Part shown: positions 1 through 9,908 of the stretch, piece after piece
Position numbering within the stretch: position 1 is the first letter of the stretch
How the letters are laid out: each line of letters opens with the position of its first letter
Notes under the pieces: generated by a model
Seen by the model: only the letters and a program-made list of their open reading frames with translations
Told to the model about the DNA's origin: nothing
Databases searched by the model: none
Made by a program: the position numbers and the translations under genes
Origin: Paramacrobiotus richtersi
Lineage: Eukaryota > Tardigrada > Eutardigrada > Parachela > Macrobiotidae
Assembly: GCA_034698045.1 (NCBI GenBank)
Contig: JAQGAU010001133.1
Location: forward strand, 1-21,219
Reading direction: 5' to 3'
Length of the DNA stretch: 21,219 nucleotides

Positions 1-1255
1 TGAAGCATGTCGAGGCGCTGATCACGATTAACCGTATCTGGGCGCTGACCTTTCCCATTTCCTACAAGAATAAGCATACGAAGAAGATGGCTGGTTTACT
101 GTGTGGAGGAGTCTGTGTATATGTCCATTTGGTCGGCATGACGGGATTTGTTCAGGTCTGTCATCGCGAAACTGAAATCGCAAATCAATGTACACCATAA
201 TTATGGCATTGGCTCAGTTAATTTGTCTTGTGCGCAAACGCTGTTACTGTGAGAGGATTAAATTCTGTATACTTAATCTAACAGCTGTTGTATGCTTTTG
301 ATTTCCTTCCAAGCATTGATAATGTGAAGCGGAACCAATTCACTACCAATGTGAAGCTACTGTGCAGAATAATTCTTAGGAAGTGGAAACATATTGTAAC
401 GCAGCTGCTTACAAAAGCGATATAGTAAAAAGACTGGAAAAGGTAGATAACCTTTGTTATATGATGGAGCATTTGGCTGGTATAATGTTTATGTGACCGA
501 AGTGTTAATTGTACGGGCTTTTATTAAGAATCGTTTTAGCTTAGCTGTTGTTAAAGGCAACGCTGCCGCCGTTCTGGGCACTTTGCCGTCTGTTTCTCGT
601 ACTAATTGTGGCGGTGAAGCTAATTGTTTTTTCGATATTTGACATTTTACCTTGTAGTGTCTCTGTATGTGCCTGTGCACTTGTTTTTTGTGTCGGAAGC
701 TTTTGCCCAATAAACCACATTGTACGGGCTTAGTAGTTAGCTGCTTTGTTAAATTGCTAAATTTTTCCTACACAGTGGTATTCTTATCTGTATATGTAGG
801 ATTTGCTGTTCTACCGTCGACCAATTTCTCAAGGCTGTGCATTCAACTCGTCCGCCCAGGCTACCTTCTACACCGTGATGCAGCTGCTGATCTATGACCT
901 TCCAGTAGTGTTTGTTGTGTCTGCATACCCGTACCTTCTATACAAACGGCTTCAGCGACGGAAGAAGATCCTGGATTCTCGAACCAGTGGCAACACGAGT
1001 CACGATGCAGTCAACACTGTGCGTTCCGTGAAGAAGCCCCGCTCGCGACCGTTTTTGCTGCTAACGCTCCTGACCGCCAGCTTGTTCCTGTGCTGGACGC
1101 CGGTACTGACTTACTGGACTATCAGTCTGTTTACGTCTGTGGACGGACTAGCTGTGTTGTACAAAATTGGTGTATTTCTTAGCAGTTTACAACTAGTACT
1201 GGATCCAATTTTGTTTGCATTAAGCTTTGATCTGTTCCCGTGCCGAATGGTCTAA
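1..1255 (+). CDS. Class A (rhodopsin-like) GPCR, 3' part only, NRxWAL family
   Basis: Two exons are visible: 1-155 (codons start at base 3) and 800-1255 (stop TAA at 1253-1255). They are joined by a 644-base intron, 156-799 (CAG|GTCTGT ... TGTAG|GAT), in phase 0. The first exon covers the end of TM3, ICL2 and TM4. In it the DRY motif is replaced by INRIWAL, followed by TFPISYKNKH. The second exon holds ECL2, TM5 (LLIYDLPVVF), a basic ICL3 rich in R and K, TM6 with the CWTP motif, and TM7 with LDPILF in place of NPxxY. The tail after TM7 is very short. It aligns along its whole length with the intronless receptor at 16901-17836, which fixes both splice sites. The N-terminus, TM1, TM2 and most of TM3 lie left of the window. 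The ligand is unknown. GPCR identity is firm; the family placement is inference. Confidence 0.87.
156..799 (+). other. Intron of the partial GPCR
   Basis: This is 644 bases with GT...AG ends. The reading frame entering the second exon is closed just upstream by TAG at 797-799, which is also the acceptor. The only internal structure I see is a 12-base direct repeat, TTGTACGGGCTT, near 508 and 719. No conserved coding sequence is recognisable inside. Confidence 0.75.
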
Positions 1256-1510
1256 GATTCGCGAAATTCCGTTGGGGAACGGAAATATTGTGAAGGCCAT
1301 AGAGTACGTCCGCACAATTCCTTTCTGTTGTAATCCGGTATTTTTTTGAAAGGCATTTTGGTAGTCCAACACGTTGATTATGCGAGCACAGGATCATGTG
1401 ATCTCGGCTGCACATAATCAAATTTATTATCATAACCGACATCAGCGTAGGCATGACTTAATAGTGATAGAAATGGTTTGGCAAACGCAGGCGCGGCACT
1501 ATGTTATATT

Positions 1511-1730
1511 AATAATAGCGCGGTTGAACATCTAAACACAGCGTGTTTACCTAACTAAATGCCCAGGGCGTTTACTTTTTCACCTATTTGGGTAAGAAGA
1601 CTCATTTGCCGGCAGTGACTTGGGTAATGGGACATAATTTGCTGGTCGTTCGCTTTTCAACGGTGGTCGGCCGCCAGGATTCGGCGGTGACAGCGCCCGA
1701 CATATTGGCACATAATTTATCACCGTATAC
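1511..1730. repeat. Diverged dispersed repeat, copy A
   Basis: This aligns in the same orientation with about 7451-7672. Shared words occur in the same order: AACATCT, CGTGTTTAC, GCCC(A/T)GGG, TTTCACCT, CCGG(C/T)AGT, TGGGTA(A/G)TGGGACA, CGGTGG, GGATTCGGC and CACCGT(A/T)TAC. Copies are interrupted by indels and look old. I found no coding capacity, terminal inverted repeat or A/B box, so the element class is unknown. The ends are approximate. Confidence 0.65.
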
Positions 1731-2143
1731 AGAGATTTATTATCCGAAGGCTCCTCAACTAAAATGTACAAAGTCTTGAAAGTTAGAACACCATGGTAGG
1801 TATTTTTTGAACCTAAATCTACACAAATGTGAGCTTGGATTGCCATCGCTGGAAACAGGTTCGCGAAGCATTTTTTCGTCTTGCCGCAACGAAGTACTGT
1901 ACAGATACATATGTATGTAGCTGACTGATCTCGATTTTGAGACACATTCGAGAAGCGTACATAACTTGGCTATTCCCACCTCTATGCATTGCACACACCA
2001 CCTTTAAAATTATCAGAATGCTTCGTTTTACTGTTTTAGTTTGATCCGATTGAAAGGTCATCCTACAACTAGGTGGAGGAGACCACGACCTGAGTTTTGC
2101 GTTGCTACACAACCATGTATTCTCCCAGTAAAAAAAAGAAAAA

Positions 2144-2327
2144 GAATAAATTAAGGAAAATAGAATACTACACTATCGCAAAGTACAACGAAGTGCTAAG
2201 AAAATACTGGCGCAACACAGGCACGATGTGCAGAGAATAAATTAAAGAAAACAGAATAATACTATCGCAAAATACAAAAATAAGTACTAAGAAAATACTG
2301 GCGGAACACGGGCATGCAATGTGCAGA
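2144..2327. repeat. Imperfect tandem repeat, two copies of about 91 bases
   Basis: Copy 1 runs 2144-2234 and copy 2 about 2235-2327. Both begin GAATAAATTAA, share TACTAAGAAAATACTGGCG or a close variant in the middle, and end near ATGTGCAG. The unit is A-rich on the + strand. It lies 80-260 bases beyond the stop codon of the oxidase gene, so it could fall in or near that gene's 3' end. Each unit starts with an AATAAA on the + strand, but no + strand gene ends close upstream. Confidence 0.8.
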
Positions 2328-2406
2328 AAATACGAAACCTGGAAACCAAATCAGTTAGCAAAATACGAGCAAATTACGGGAGGTTGAAGAAGCCCGCACC
2401 GGTGGA

Positions 2407-5400
2407 TCAGTTATGGCGGCCGTCATAGAAGGGTCGTCCCATGTTTTCGTTCTCTCTATCGTTCGTCGCCGCGTCAACGGGAAACTTGGCAAAACCGTAA
2501 TACTTCTCCAAGACCGCATTGACGCTGATTCTGGCCGCTTGGCACCAGCCGGTGTACGCCACGTTGTACGCTTCGCCGATCAGCGCAAAGTTATCGAAAG
2601 ATAACGGTTTGTGTGACCACTCAAAAATATCCCAGGTCGTCAGCCCACCAGAGTCGCCTTTCATCAAATGCCAGCCGGCATGGTGGTAATACCCTACTCG
2701 GAAAAAGCAGCCTTGAAATTTTGACTTCTTAGTTAAGAACAGCGTCCGCACACACAAAATCCAGTTCCTTGAAGAACCCAACGCATTTTCGATTTAAAAT
2801 AATTTTTTTCATTGGCTGGCCGAGTGGCCCTCTAATTCCAGACAAGACTTTATGTTCGTCTTTTAGTCGCTTTTTACACATTTTCCCGTACTGACCTTTG
2901 AGGGCTCGCGGCCGTGGAACCACAACATCATCAAAGAACTTTTGCAGTTCATCAACGATGACTTTCTCTATAGCGGCGTCGTTCCGTTCCTCGTTGATCA
3001 CCCGCTTCCACATGTCCAGACAGACGCCGTCATCGTACACCGCCCGCGTCCCGTTCATGTCGCGCAGCAAGGGTACCGGCGGGATCTCCATCTTTCCAAA
3101 ACAGCTCTGGTGGTCGACGATACGGCTAAGCCCGCCCTGACTGTACTTGGATCGCTCCCACCAGCGCTCGTTCCACCATGTAGCCACCGTGGCCACCTCA
3201 CAGGTTTTGATGGCGTTGAACTGGCGGGTTGTGCGCAGCAGGTCAGCCACGTTGCCGGTTATATTGGAGAAGTACACCGGTGGAATGGAGCACAGGACCT
3301 TGGTGGCAGTGATGACACGGTTCTTGGTGACAACCTAATCAACCAAAGGTTTATATAATGTAGTTTATGACAGGAACAACGGCTGTACCTGAAATCGACC
3401 ATCGGCCTGCCGATCAATGGAGCTGACCGGTTCTCCGTGCCATACCCTTGGATTGCTCTTCATCGCTTCAGCCAGCATGCGCTTAGGGTACTGGGACATG
3501 CCGCCTTCTGGGTAGAAGCGATCGGACGAGAAATCACGCTGGTACTTGTCCATAATATTGGTCGTCGAGACGGAAGGCACAATATCCGAATCAAAATTAG
3601 TGGTAGCTTTGTAAAACGCCAGTCCTTCATCGTCGAACAGCGCATGGACAAGCGACTGGTAGTCAGGATAGGAATCAACGAGTGCGGGGTTGGTTTTAGT
3701 CAGATTGAGCACAGCGTCCAACATCACATCGTCCGCGGTTTTGCCTTGTGAAGGATTCTCGGTGCACGGCAGACTCGGGAAGACTTCACGACACATCTTT
3801 GTGTGTTCCTTGATTTTGCTATCAGATTAATTTGTCTTATTTTGACCGATACGATGTATAGGTTTGATCTATCTTACTTTGTGGCATCAGACTTGTAATG
3901 CTTCCCGCGCGCTCGGATATTGTCAATGGCGAACTCAGCGTGTTGGAACTTGATGCCGAGCTTGTCGGCCAGCGCGAACATCTGCTCCATTTGCACCGTT
4001 AGCCGTAATGCCGCTGCGCCAATGACCGGTGCACCGGGTGTCTCGCTATAGTCGACGATGCGACCGCCCTCGCGATCATACTTTTCCACGATACATAACC
4101 GGCTGCCTAACTGCGGAGCCAGATGGTAGGCGGAGTAGGTTCCCGCAAATCCGGTGCCGATGATGAGCACGTCGCAGTCGTTTTTCTCCTTGTTGGCGAT
4201 GGGGTCACACTGGTCCACAGGAGGAGGAGTGGTGTATGTGTTGTAATAAGGATTGGGTGCGACCGTCTGAGAAACTGTAACCTGCCGGTTTGCGGATGAA
4301 GGTCCAGCTGAAAATTAGCAAATACTCGTAGTACCGTATGGAACTTGTTACTTAGCGGGTTATGACAGCGATGCTATGAAATTTCCACATACGTATACCG
4401 GTATAACATCAGTAAAGTGGCTTCGTACGTACTGTGTAACGTACTTGTAACGTACTTTTGTGAAACTTTTCATCCACTTCCTGCAAAGCGATTAGGGAAA
4501 GCGAAACAGCAGAACTATTTAACCGTCATGGTTCAAAACCAAGGTTTTTGACAGTTAACTGGATGTTTTGCACGCCCGCTGCAGCCCTGTGCCGAAAGCT
4601 ATCACATAAGACAGTTCCGTACAAAACAAAACATTATATCACCACGCATTCCCTCCCATGCAACCAATCATATACCTGCCGAAGCCTCACAGATGCATCA
4701 TGGCCAAGCCGTAAATGCCGAAACTAGCTAATGACACTCATTTGCAAACAAGACGTTATAAGAAAAACTAAACGCATCTGCAATGGTCCTCAGCATTTCT
4801 GGACACAATTTAATTGGCTTCAATACGGCATCAAAATGGAGTTTGCATTATACTGCACGTAACAAATGTACGAGCCTACCGTAATGCCACAGCGCTTCCA
4901 TTGTACACGTATGTAGTATCTGAGGTATTTCACTCGTCTTGAAATGCATTTAATTGCCGGTATATGGGTCACCCCACAAGCCGTAAATGGTACGTAGAGT
5001 AAACAATCACACTATTGTTCAAACTACGCTAGCGCGCGGCTTCGCCAAAATGTATTGTTATTGCCGGTAACGAAATAATGATATACTTATACTTGTCAAA
5101 ACCAGGTTAGCCAGCTGTCTCGTTGTTCAGCCACTCTCATTAGCGATCCTGTTCGGCGGAAGTCATTGGTTGTGGTCAGTTCGAAAAAGACGGCTGAATT
5201 TGCCAAGTCATGAGTGGCAGAAAATCCTTTCCTCCACGTATAGATTCATTCTGTGCCGCAACGGCTAAGTTTACTGGGAATATCATATTATCATAACAAT
5301 CTCTTTAACGAAGACTTTATAACCGGTCACACTTAGTTAAAACACCGTTTACAACATTTCCCATCAAAGTATATTACAAAGCAAGTTGTTCTTACGGTAG

Positions 5401-5612
5401 CAGCAGAAGCTTCCGGCAAACTGTGCACAATCTTTGGCGATGGTGATCTCCAGACTGGAGCATTGTGCGTCCAGATCCTCAGTTCTAGCACAGAATCCCT
5501 TAATTTGGCTGCTAGAAGACCCATCAGGCTTACAGGATAGAGAAGGCGCAGTGAATACCATGGACTGCAGGTTAATGCATAGAAGAAGGGACAGACTTGC
5601 TCTTAAGATCAT
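2407..5612 (-). CDS. Predicted secreted FAD-dependent amine / L-amino-acid oxidase
   Basis: The five exons on the - strand are 5612-5396, 4307-3878, 3818-3389, 3334-2896 and 2711-2407, totalling 1821 bases and 606 aa. Introns are 1088, 59, 54 and 184 bases with GT...AG ends and matching phases (1, 2, 0, 1). Residues 1 to about 22 look like a signal peptide (SLSLLLC core). Residues 27-71 hold six cysteines (27, 41, 51, 62, 70, 71). A Pro/Thr/Tyr-rich linker follows. The FAD-binding dinucleotide fold starts near 117, with GTGFAG at 123-128 and EGGR at 152-155, the typical GG-doublet motif. The C-terminal FAD-contact block is GEAYNVAYTGW at 551-561, as in flavin monoamine oxidases and L-amino-acid oxidases. 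Such enzymes deaminate amines or amino acids oxidatively, releasing H2O2 and ammonia. The substrate cannot be read from sequence. The 184-base intron is the least certain junction, and exon 1 is joined on splice phase and signal-peptide logic. Confidence 0.85.
4308..5395 (-). other. Intron 1 of the oxidase gene
   Basis: This is 1088 bases, far longer than the other introns of the gene (54-184). It contains a small tandem of GTAACGTACTT near 4437-4457. I see no open frame with recognisable protein character. Long first introns often carry regulatory sites, but none can be named here. Confidence 0.65.
5396..5612 (-). CDS. Exon 1 of the oxidase: signal peptide plus six-cysteine segment
   Basis: The ATG is at 5612-5610 on the - strand. 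The donor is TACC|GTAAGA at 5396/5395, and phase 1 joins the acceptor TTTTCAG|CT at 4308/4307 to make one Pro codon. The spacing of cysteines after the signal peptide is C-x13-C-x9-C-x10-C-x7-CC. I do not recognise it as a named domain. An open frame continues upstream of this ATG without another ATG, so this is the first usable start. The alternative is that it is a separate short secreted Cys-rich gene, but no stop closes the frame before the donor. Confidence 0.7.
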
Positions 5613-8600
5613 TGTAGCGAAATATTGACCGGATTTTGCCAACGTATACCTATCGACCGGACTTGAAATAACAACCCTAAAAAAAATAATGATCAAAAAC
5701 TAACAGCTGATTTTGCCGACATAACTGCCTATACTGTACATGCACCGAACGCTCGTGCACAATTTCAACAAGCATCGAACGAGCAAACCTTATCAGATTC
5801 TGTTCTTTCCTATGCAGTTTTGTCCGAAATGGTGCTAAAATACCGATTTATGCTTCATAATTGTGGTAATTAAGTTTGTAGCATTATCATCAGTTTGCAA
5901 AATTATTAGCAACATTACCATCAATCAGCAATTTACAGAATCATTAGCAGCGGAGTTCTATCACATACGTTGACGAATACACAAGTTCTTACACACTCAA
6001 GTGTTTTCGTCGCATTCGCCAGATCTTACTTAATTCTTTTCATATGGCAGCTTTTTTTCATAATCATTACCTGCCGAGTTGGATCATATCACACTCTTGA
6101 CCCTTAGAATACCGACTGGTCCAAAATCCAAATTCACACATAACAATCAGAAATAATAACGTACAGGAACTACCAGGGTCAAATTATATAGTTGTTCGAA
6201 GAGGCATACGCTGGCACAACATAAACAACTAAATCAACGACTATTCAATGTCACAAAATTATTGCAGTGCTCCTACGTCCGACATTCGCATGTTCAGCTT
6301 GGCACACATTTGACCATAAGTAATGTCTACCGCTGATACTGAGTTATGGCATAACAGCGTGGCAGTGTACGGGACCTCCCGGAGTCCAGAACCCAGGACT
6401 TCGGAGAAAACTCACCCGACCAGTACAAGACCGAATAGAAGCCGATTCTAGAAAGAAGCATGAATGTCTAGATTGATTTGTGAGATTCTACAGAAATGCG
6501 AGGTGATCTGGACCTCACTCGCTTCGCCCGTAATAACTAGTAAGTTCGCAGTGTAAACTGATTCTGTATGAACATTGGACACTGTAATCACCGTGTTCGC
6601 AATTCACCGCTGCTAATCATTCAACGTACAACCACGTAGCCCCGAGCCATTTCGTGCACTCGCCACAGCACGACTATTTACAAGTTACTAGTTATATTTT
6701 GTTGGATATTGCCCTAATTATAGTCTAGCGCAGAACCAGTGTGTGAAAATGTTGCGAGACCTAAATTCTTGTTATCAGCACAGGAATACTGCCAGCATCT
6801 TCTGTGATTAATGTTTGTCTGGTGACGACCTTTAGGTGCGCAACGCAATGTGCTGTGATATGCCTGACGGTAATTCCCGGTATATATTTTCCTGATAATA
6901 AAGACGAATTTGCAGCCAAATTTGCAAACACATCCTCCGGTGCAGTATCGGTTCACGAACACGAAGCTAAATAGTTATCAGCCGCAACGGGAAGTTGAAC
7001 AGGTGCTATGTTTTCCAATTTGCGATGTTGGACTTGTTCTTCTCGGAACCACGAACAGATGGTTTTAGTGCTTTAGAAGATTCAGTTTCCGACAGTAACG
7101 TCACGTACGGGTAAAAAACTTGACAAAGTTGTCTCCTTGGTATCCCCAAGGTCACATCTATCACACAAACACAAGGCACGCAAGTACCATTAAACAACCA
7201 TTTATTACGGCATACGTGGGAAAACATATACTGTAACAGGAAGTACAGCTGCAGGTGCTTATTGCTTAAAGCTTTCTAATGTATCAGTACACCGGATGCC
7301 GGCCCTTAACAAACGCGCGTTGTGCGCATATTAGAACTTATGTTTCTGCTTTATACTACACTGACGTTACGCTGACGAAGAAGTTAGCAACGTCCAGATA
7401 TGTATATGGTTCAACGACGGAAAAGCTTCGAGGGCGCTGCGAGGCTTGTAAATAACAGCGAGAAAACATCTACCGTGTTTACACGCCCTGGGTGCTCAGT
7501 GTTTCACCTGCCTCTTAAGGGGACCCGGTAGTTACCTGGGTAGTGGGACACAGTTTGTCGATAACATGTCTCTGATTCTCAGACGGTGGCCAGCAGTCGG
7601 GATTCGGCCTGGATGCGGCGCGCAATATCCGCCGATCCATATAATTAGAACATAAACCACCGTTTACGGGTTTTGTTAAAGACGAATTGTCCGTTTGCTT
7701 CACAGATCACTAAACCTAAAAGAACTGGAACAGCAGGCTATATATATGTATGTCTGTTGTATGTCAGAACGCAAAATGGCAGGCAAAAGAAATGCGCGAC
7801 GAGACGGCTTTATGGTACATTTGTGGTATTTTACTGGTCATCACGGCTTGGAAATGTATTCAAACTATAACTAGCAGAACATTATGTTATTATGTACGTT
7901 CTTCGTATTGTCCCGGCAATTCTTATTCGAAAATTAATCGAGTATAAAAACGAGTCAAGTACTGTAGCTCCCGTCTGTTCATCTAAAACAGATCCCGTTT
8001 GACCTTTACAAACAATATTACCGGCATGCACAATTGTGTGTGTTTTGAAGCATTCTCGAAACCTTTTCTAATGTACACAATATTATGTAAGCTTGAAGAG
8101 CGCAGTCTGCGTAAATTAAACCGTGCACGATCGGGACAACGTCAGAAAATGTCTAAAAACATGCGACAGATTGTTACACACGGTTTCTCCCTTAACTGAA
8201 TTAGGTAAAGGTGTGTAAAAGCTGAGACGCATGTCGTGAAAACATATCCGTGTTAAATGTACCTACACACTACACAGTTCCGGTTCGCTTCATTTGCCAG
8301 GAAATTCAGAATCACTCATGTTTTATGGTTATTTCTTTTATTTCTCATATTTATTATGCGCGTTCTTGCTGCTTTGTAGTTAATTAGATCTACGATTAAA
8401 GAAACGCCAAGAGTTGAGAGTTCGATATGTAGTAAAATTATGTAGCGGTGAAACCAAAACAAACAAACTAGCGTGGCGAAGATTCGTGAGGGGGAATGGT
8501 ATCCATTCCCGCCCCGCAGATTAACATACGATCCGCCACAAATGCATTGGGGGCAACGACGCAAAACTCGCTACCCCAGCCAGCCCATTAGTCAGTCAGC

Positions 8601-8696
8601 TCGTGGTAATGATTTCGAAATTCAGGCCATTTTTTTATTTCCTAATGTGGGTTTAGCAGTTTCTTGAATTAGTTTCACAACTGGAGTACCTTGACC
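5613..8696. other. Long intergenic region between two divergent genes
   Basis: About 3.1 kb separates the start codons of the oxidase (-) and the SGNH-like gene (+), so it should hold both promoters. It contains the second copy of the dispersed repeat (about 7451-7672). Open frames here are short and show no domain, transmembrane pattern or splice logic I can defend. No tRNA-type B box was seen. Confidence 0.6.
7451..7672. repeat. Diverged dispersed repeat, copy B
   Basis: This is the partner of copy A at about 1511-1730, in direct orientation and about 5.9 kb away. The best-preserved block is 7524-7553 (CCGGTAGTTACCTGGGTAGTGGGACA region) against 1609-1635. A second is 7582-7608 against 1660-1685. 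It extends with lower similarity to CACCGTTTAC near 7660. No target-site duplication is visible. Confidence 0.65.
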
Positions 8697-9762
8697 ATGG
8701 AATCCGAGCCAGAGTTGACCAGGCATGAACTGTTTCCATCTCCGTCATCTGGTTGGGATGAACACCCGAAAAATGGCTTTGGAGAGTGTGGTACTTGGAG
8801 TTTTTGGGGTTGCCACGGTTTAGGAGGCCTCTGGGCAGATCTCCCTGCCCCTGAGGGGGAGGCATTCCGCCACCCTGACACTGTCGTCTCCCCTCATTGG
8901 AACACTCTGAACAGGGAGCCAATCTTCTACGCGGTCCACAGCAACGGACGCGCCCGTGATATCCACGACAAGATGAACGATTGCGCCCGTGATGCCCCCA
9001 ACATTTCGTCCCGTCGCCTTGTTCTGTATGTGGGGACCCATGATGTCCTAGATATCGAGAAACCGGCCGACAATCCCTATCCAAACTTCCACGATCTGGC
9101 CCAACCCGTTATCCGAAAACTGATCGAGTTGCTGCAGGCGGCAGCGGGCCATGGCTTTCGCACGATCTCCGTTTGTTCTGTTCCGTACATCCACCAGGAT
9201 CTCATGTCCCCGAATACCCGGGACGTTCATTTCTATCAGCGACTGATCGAGCACGTGAATGCAGCACTCAAGCAGCATTGCCATGGTTATCGTCAGCAGA
9301 ACTTCCGTTTCATCGACCTGGATGAATTTTCGGCCGAGCCGGAAGATATGAAACCCGATGGCGTCAATTTCAAGGATCCTCAGCGAATGCTCAAGTGCGT
9401 CTGGAAGGTTGCTCGGAAGCAGTGTAAGTTGCTCGATCGTGTTAGAATCGTATAAAATGCTACTTTGCACTGTTAACAGTTAATGTATGCTTACCTTTCA
9501 CTTCTGCTCTTTTAGTGTCTGTGGAAGAACAGGCGGAGCAACGTGCCTGCTATCAAGCCAAGAGACACCAGGCGGAAAAGACGCCGGAAGGACGGGAGAA
9601 GAAGCTTGCGCGTCGCAAAGGTAGCGTTAAATTTACACTGTGTCATGCAAGCAAGTAAACTGTCTCTGGTTTGCAGCCAGTAAGCGCAAGAAGGGTGAGG
9701 AAAAACGGAAGGCAAAGGAGGCGATCGAGCGCGGAGAAGCGGATATGGATCTTTCCGACTGA
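8697..9762 (+). CDS. SGNH/GDSL-hydrolase-like protein with basic C-terminal tail
   Basis: The exons are 8697-9423, 9516-9620 and 9677-9762, 918 bases in all for 305 aa. Introns are 92 and 56 bases, both phase 1. The ATG sits in a strong ACCATGG context with an in-frame TAG at 8670 upstream. Residues about 75-242 match the SGNH fold order: a first block with HSNGRARDI (76-90), LVLYVGTHDVLD (108-119, family GxND), ISVCSVP (157-163), VNAAL (187-191), FRFIDLDEF (203-211) and DGVNF (221-225, family DxxH). Ser82 and Asp221 are present, but Asn of GxND is His115 and the catalytic His position is Asn224, so activity is doubtful. Residues 243-305 are strongly charged (Lys/Arg/Glu-rich), possibly a coiled coil with nuclear-localisation-like basic clusters. 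There is no signal peptide. The function is unknown. Confidence 0.8.
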
Positions 9763-9780
9763 TGGGGCTAGTGGTTCTTG

Positions 9781-9908
9781 GGCAGGGTCTAAAACCTGGC
9801 TATGGCAATCGCCACTGGCTATGGCAACTGGCAATGGCGAAGCTTTTTTGGCAACGCCAGTGCTAAAAACTGGCATTGCCAGGCTAAAACCTGGCAAAAC
9901 GGGAATAA
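9781..9908 (+). repeat. 128-base repeat, left copy of an inverted pair
   Basis: This begins GGCAGGGTCTAAAACCTGGC and ends GGGAATAA. It is near-identical to the reverse complement of 11518-11645, with about five differences counted by eye. It is built of TGGC/GCCA words and contains an internal hairpin, TGGCAACGCCAG ... CTGGCATTGCCA, with one G-T type mismatch. It starts 18 bases after the stop of the SGNH-like gene, so it probably lies in that gene's 3' untranslated region. TGGTT occurs just outside both ends, a possible but weak target-site duplication. Confidence 0.88.

Larger units (their letters stand above)
1256..2406. other. Intergenic region between the partial GPCR and the oxidase gene
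   Basis: The two flanking genes converge here (+ then -). It holds one copy of a diverged dispersed repeat (about 1511-1730) and a two-copy tandem repeat (2144-2327), described separately. The short open frames in it have no recognisable protein features. Confidence 0.7.

Noticed and set aside
454-733. Short overlapping open frames inside 156-799.
   Set aside because: They lie in the intron of the partial GPCR and show no protein character.
2942-3358. Open frames on the + strand across the oxidase exons.
   Set aside because: They are opposite-strand shadows of the oxidase coding exons.
8473-8667. Open frame just upstream of the SGNH-like gene, rich in Pro and Arg, as a possible 5' exon.
   Set aside because: It has no ATG. 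The donor candidate GTG|GTAATG gives phase 1, while the only usable acceptor before 8697 (TTAG at 8672) needs phase 0. The ATG at 8697 has a strong context and an in-frame stop upstream.
8653-9084. 143-codon open frame on the - strand opposite the SGNH-like gene.
   Set aside because: It is a shadow of the coding strand in a G/C-rich exon, with no recognisable features and low-complexity composition.
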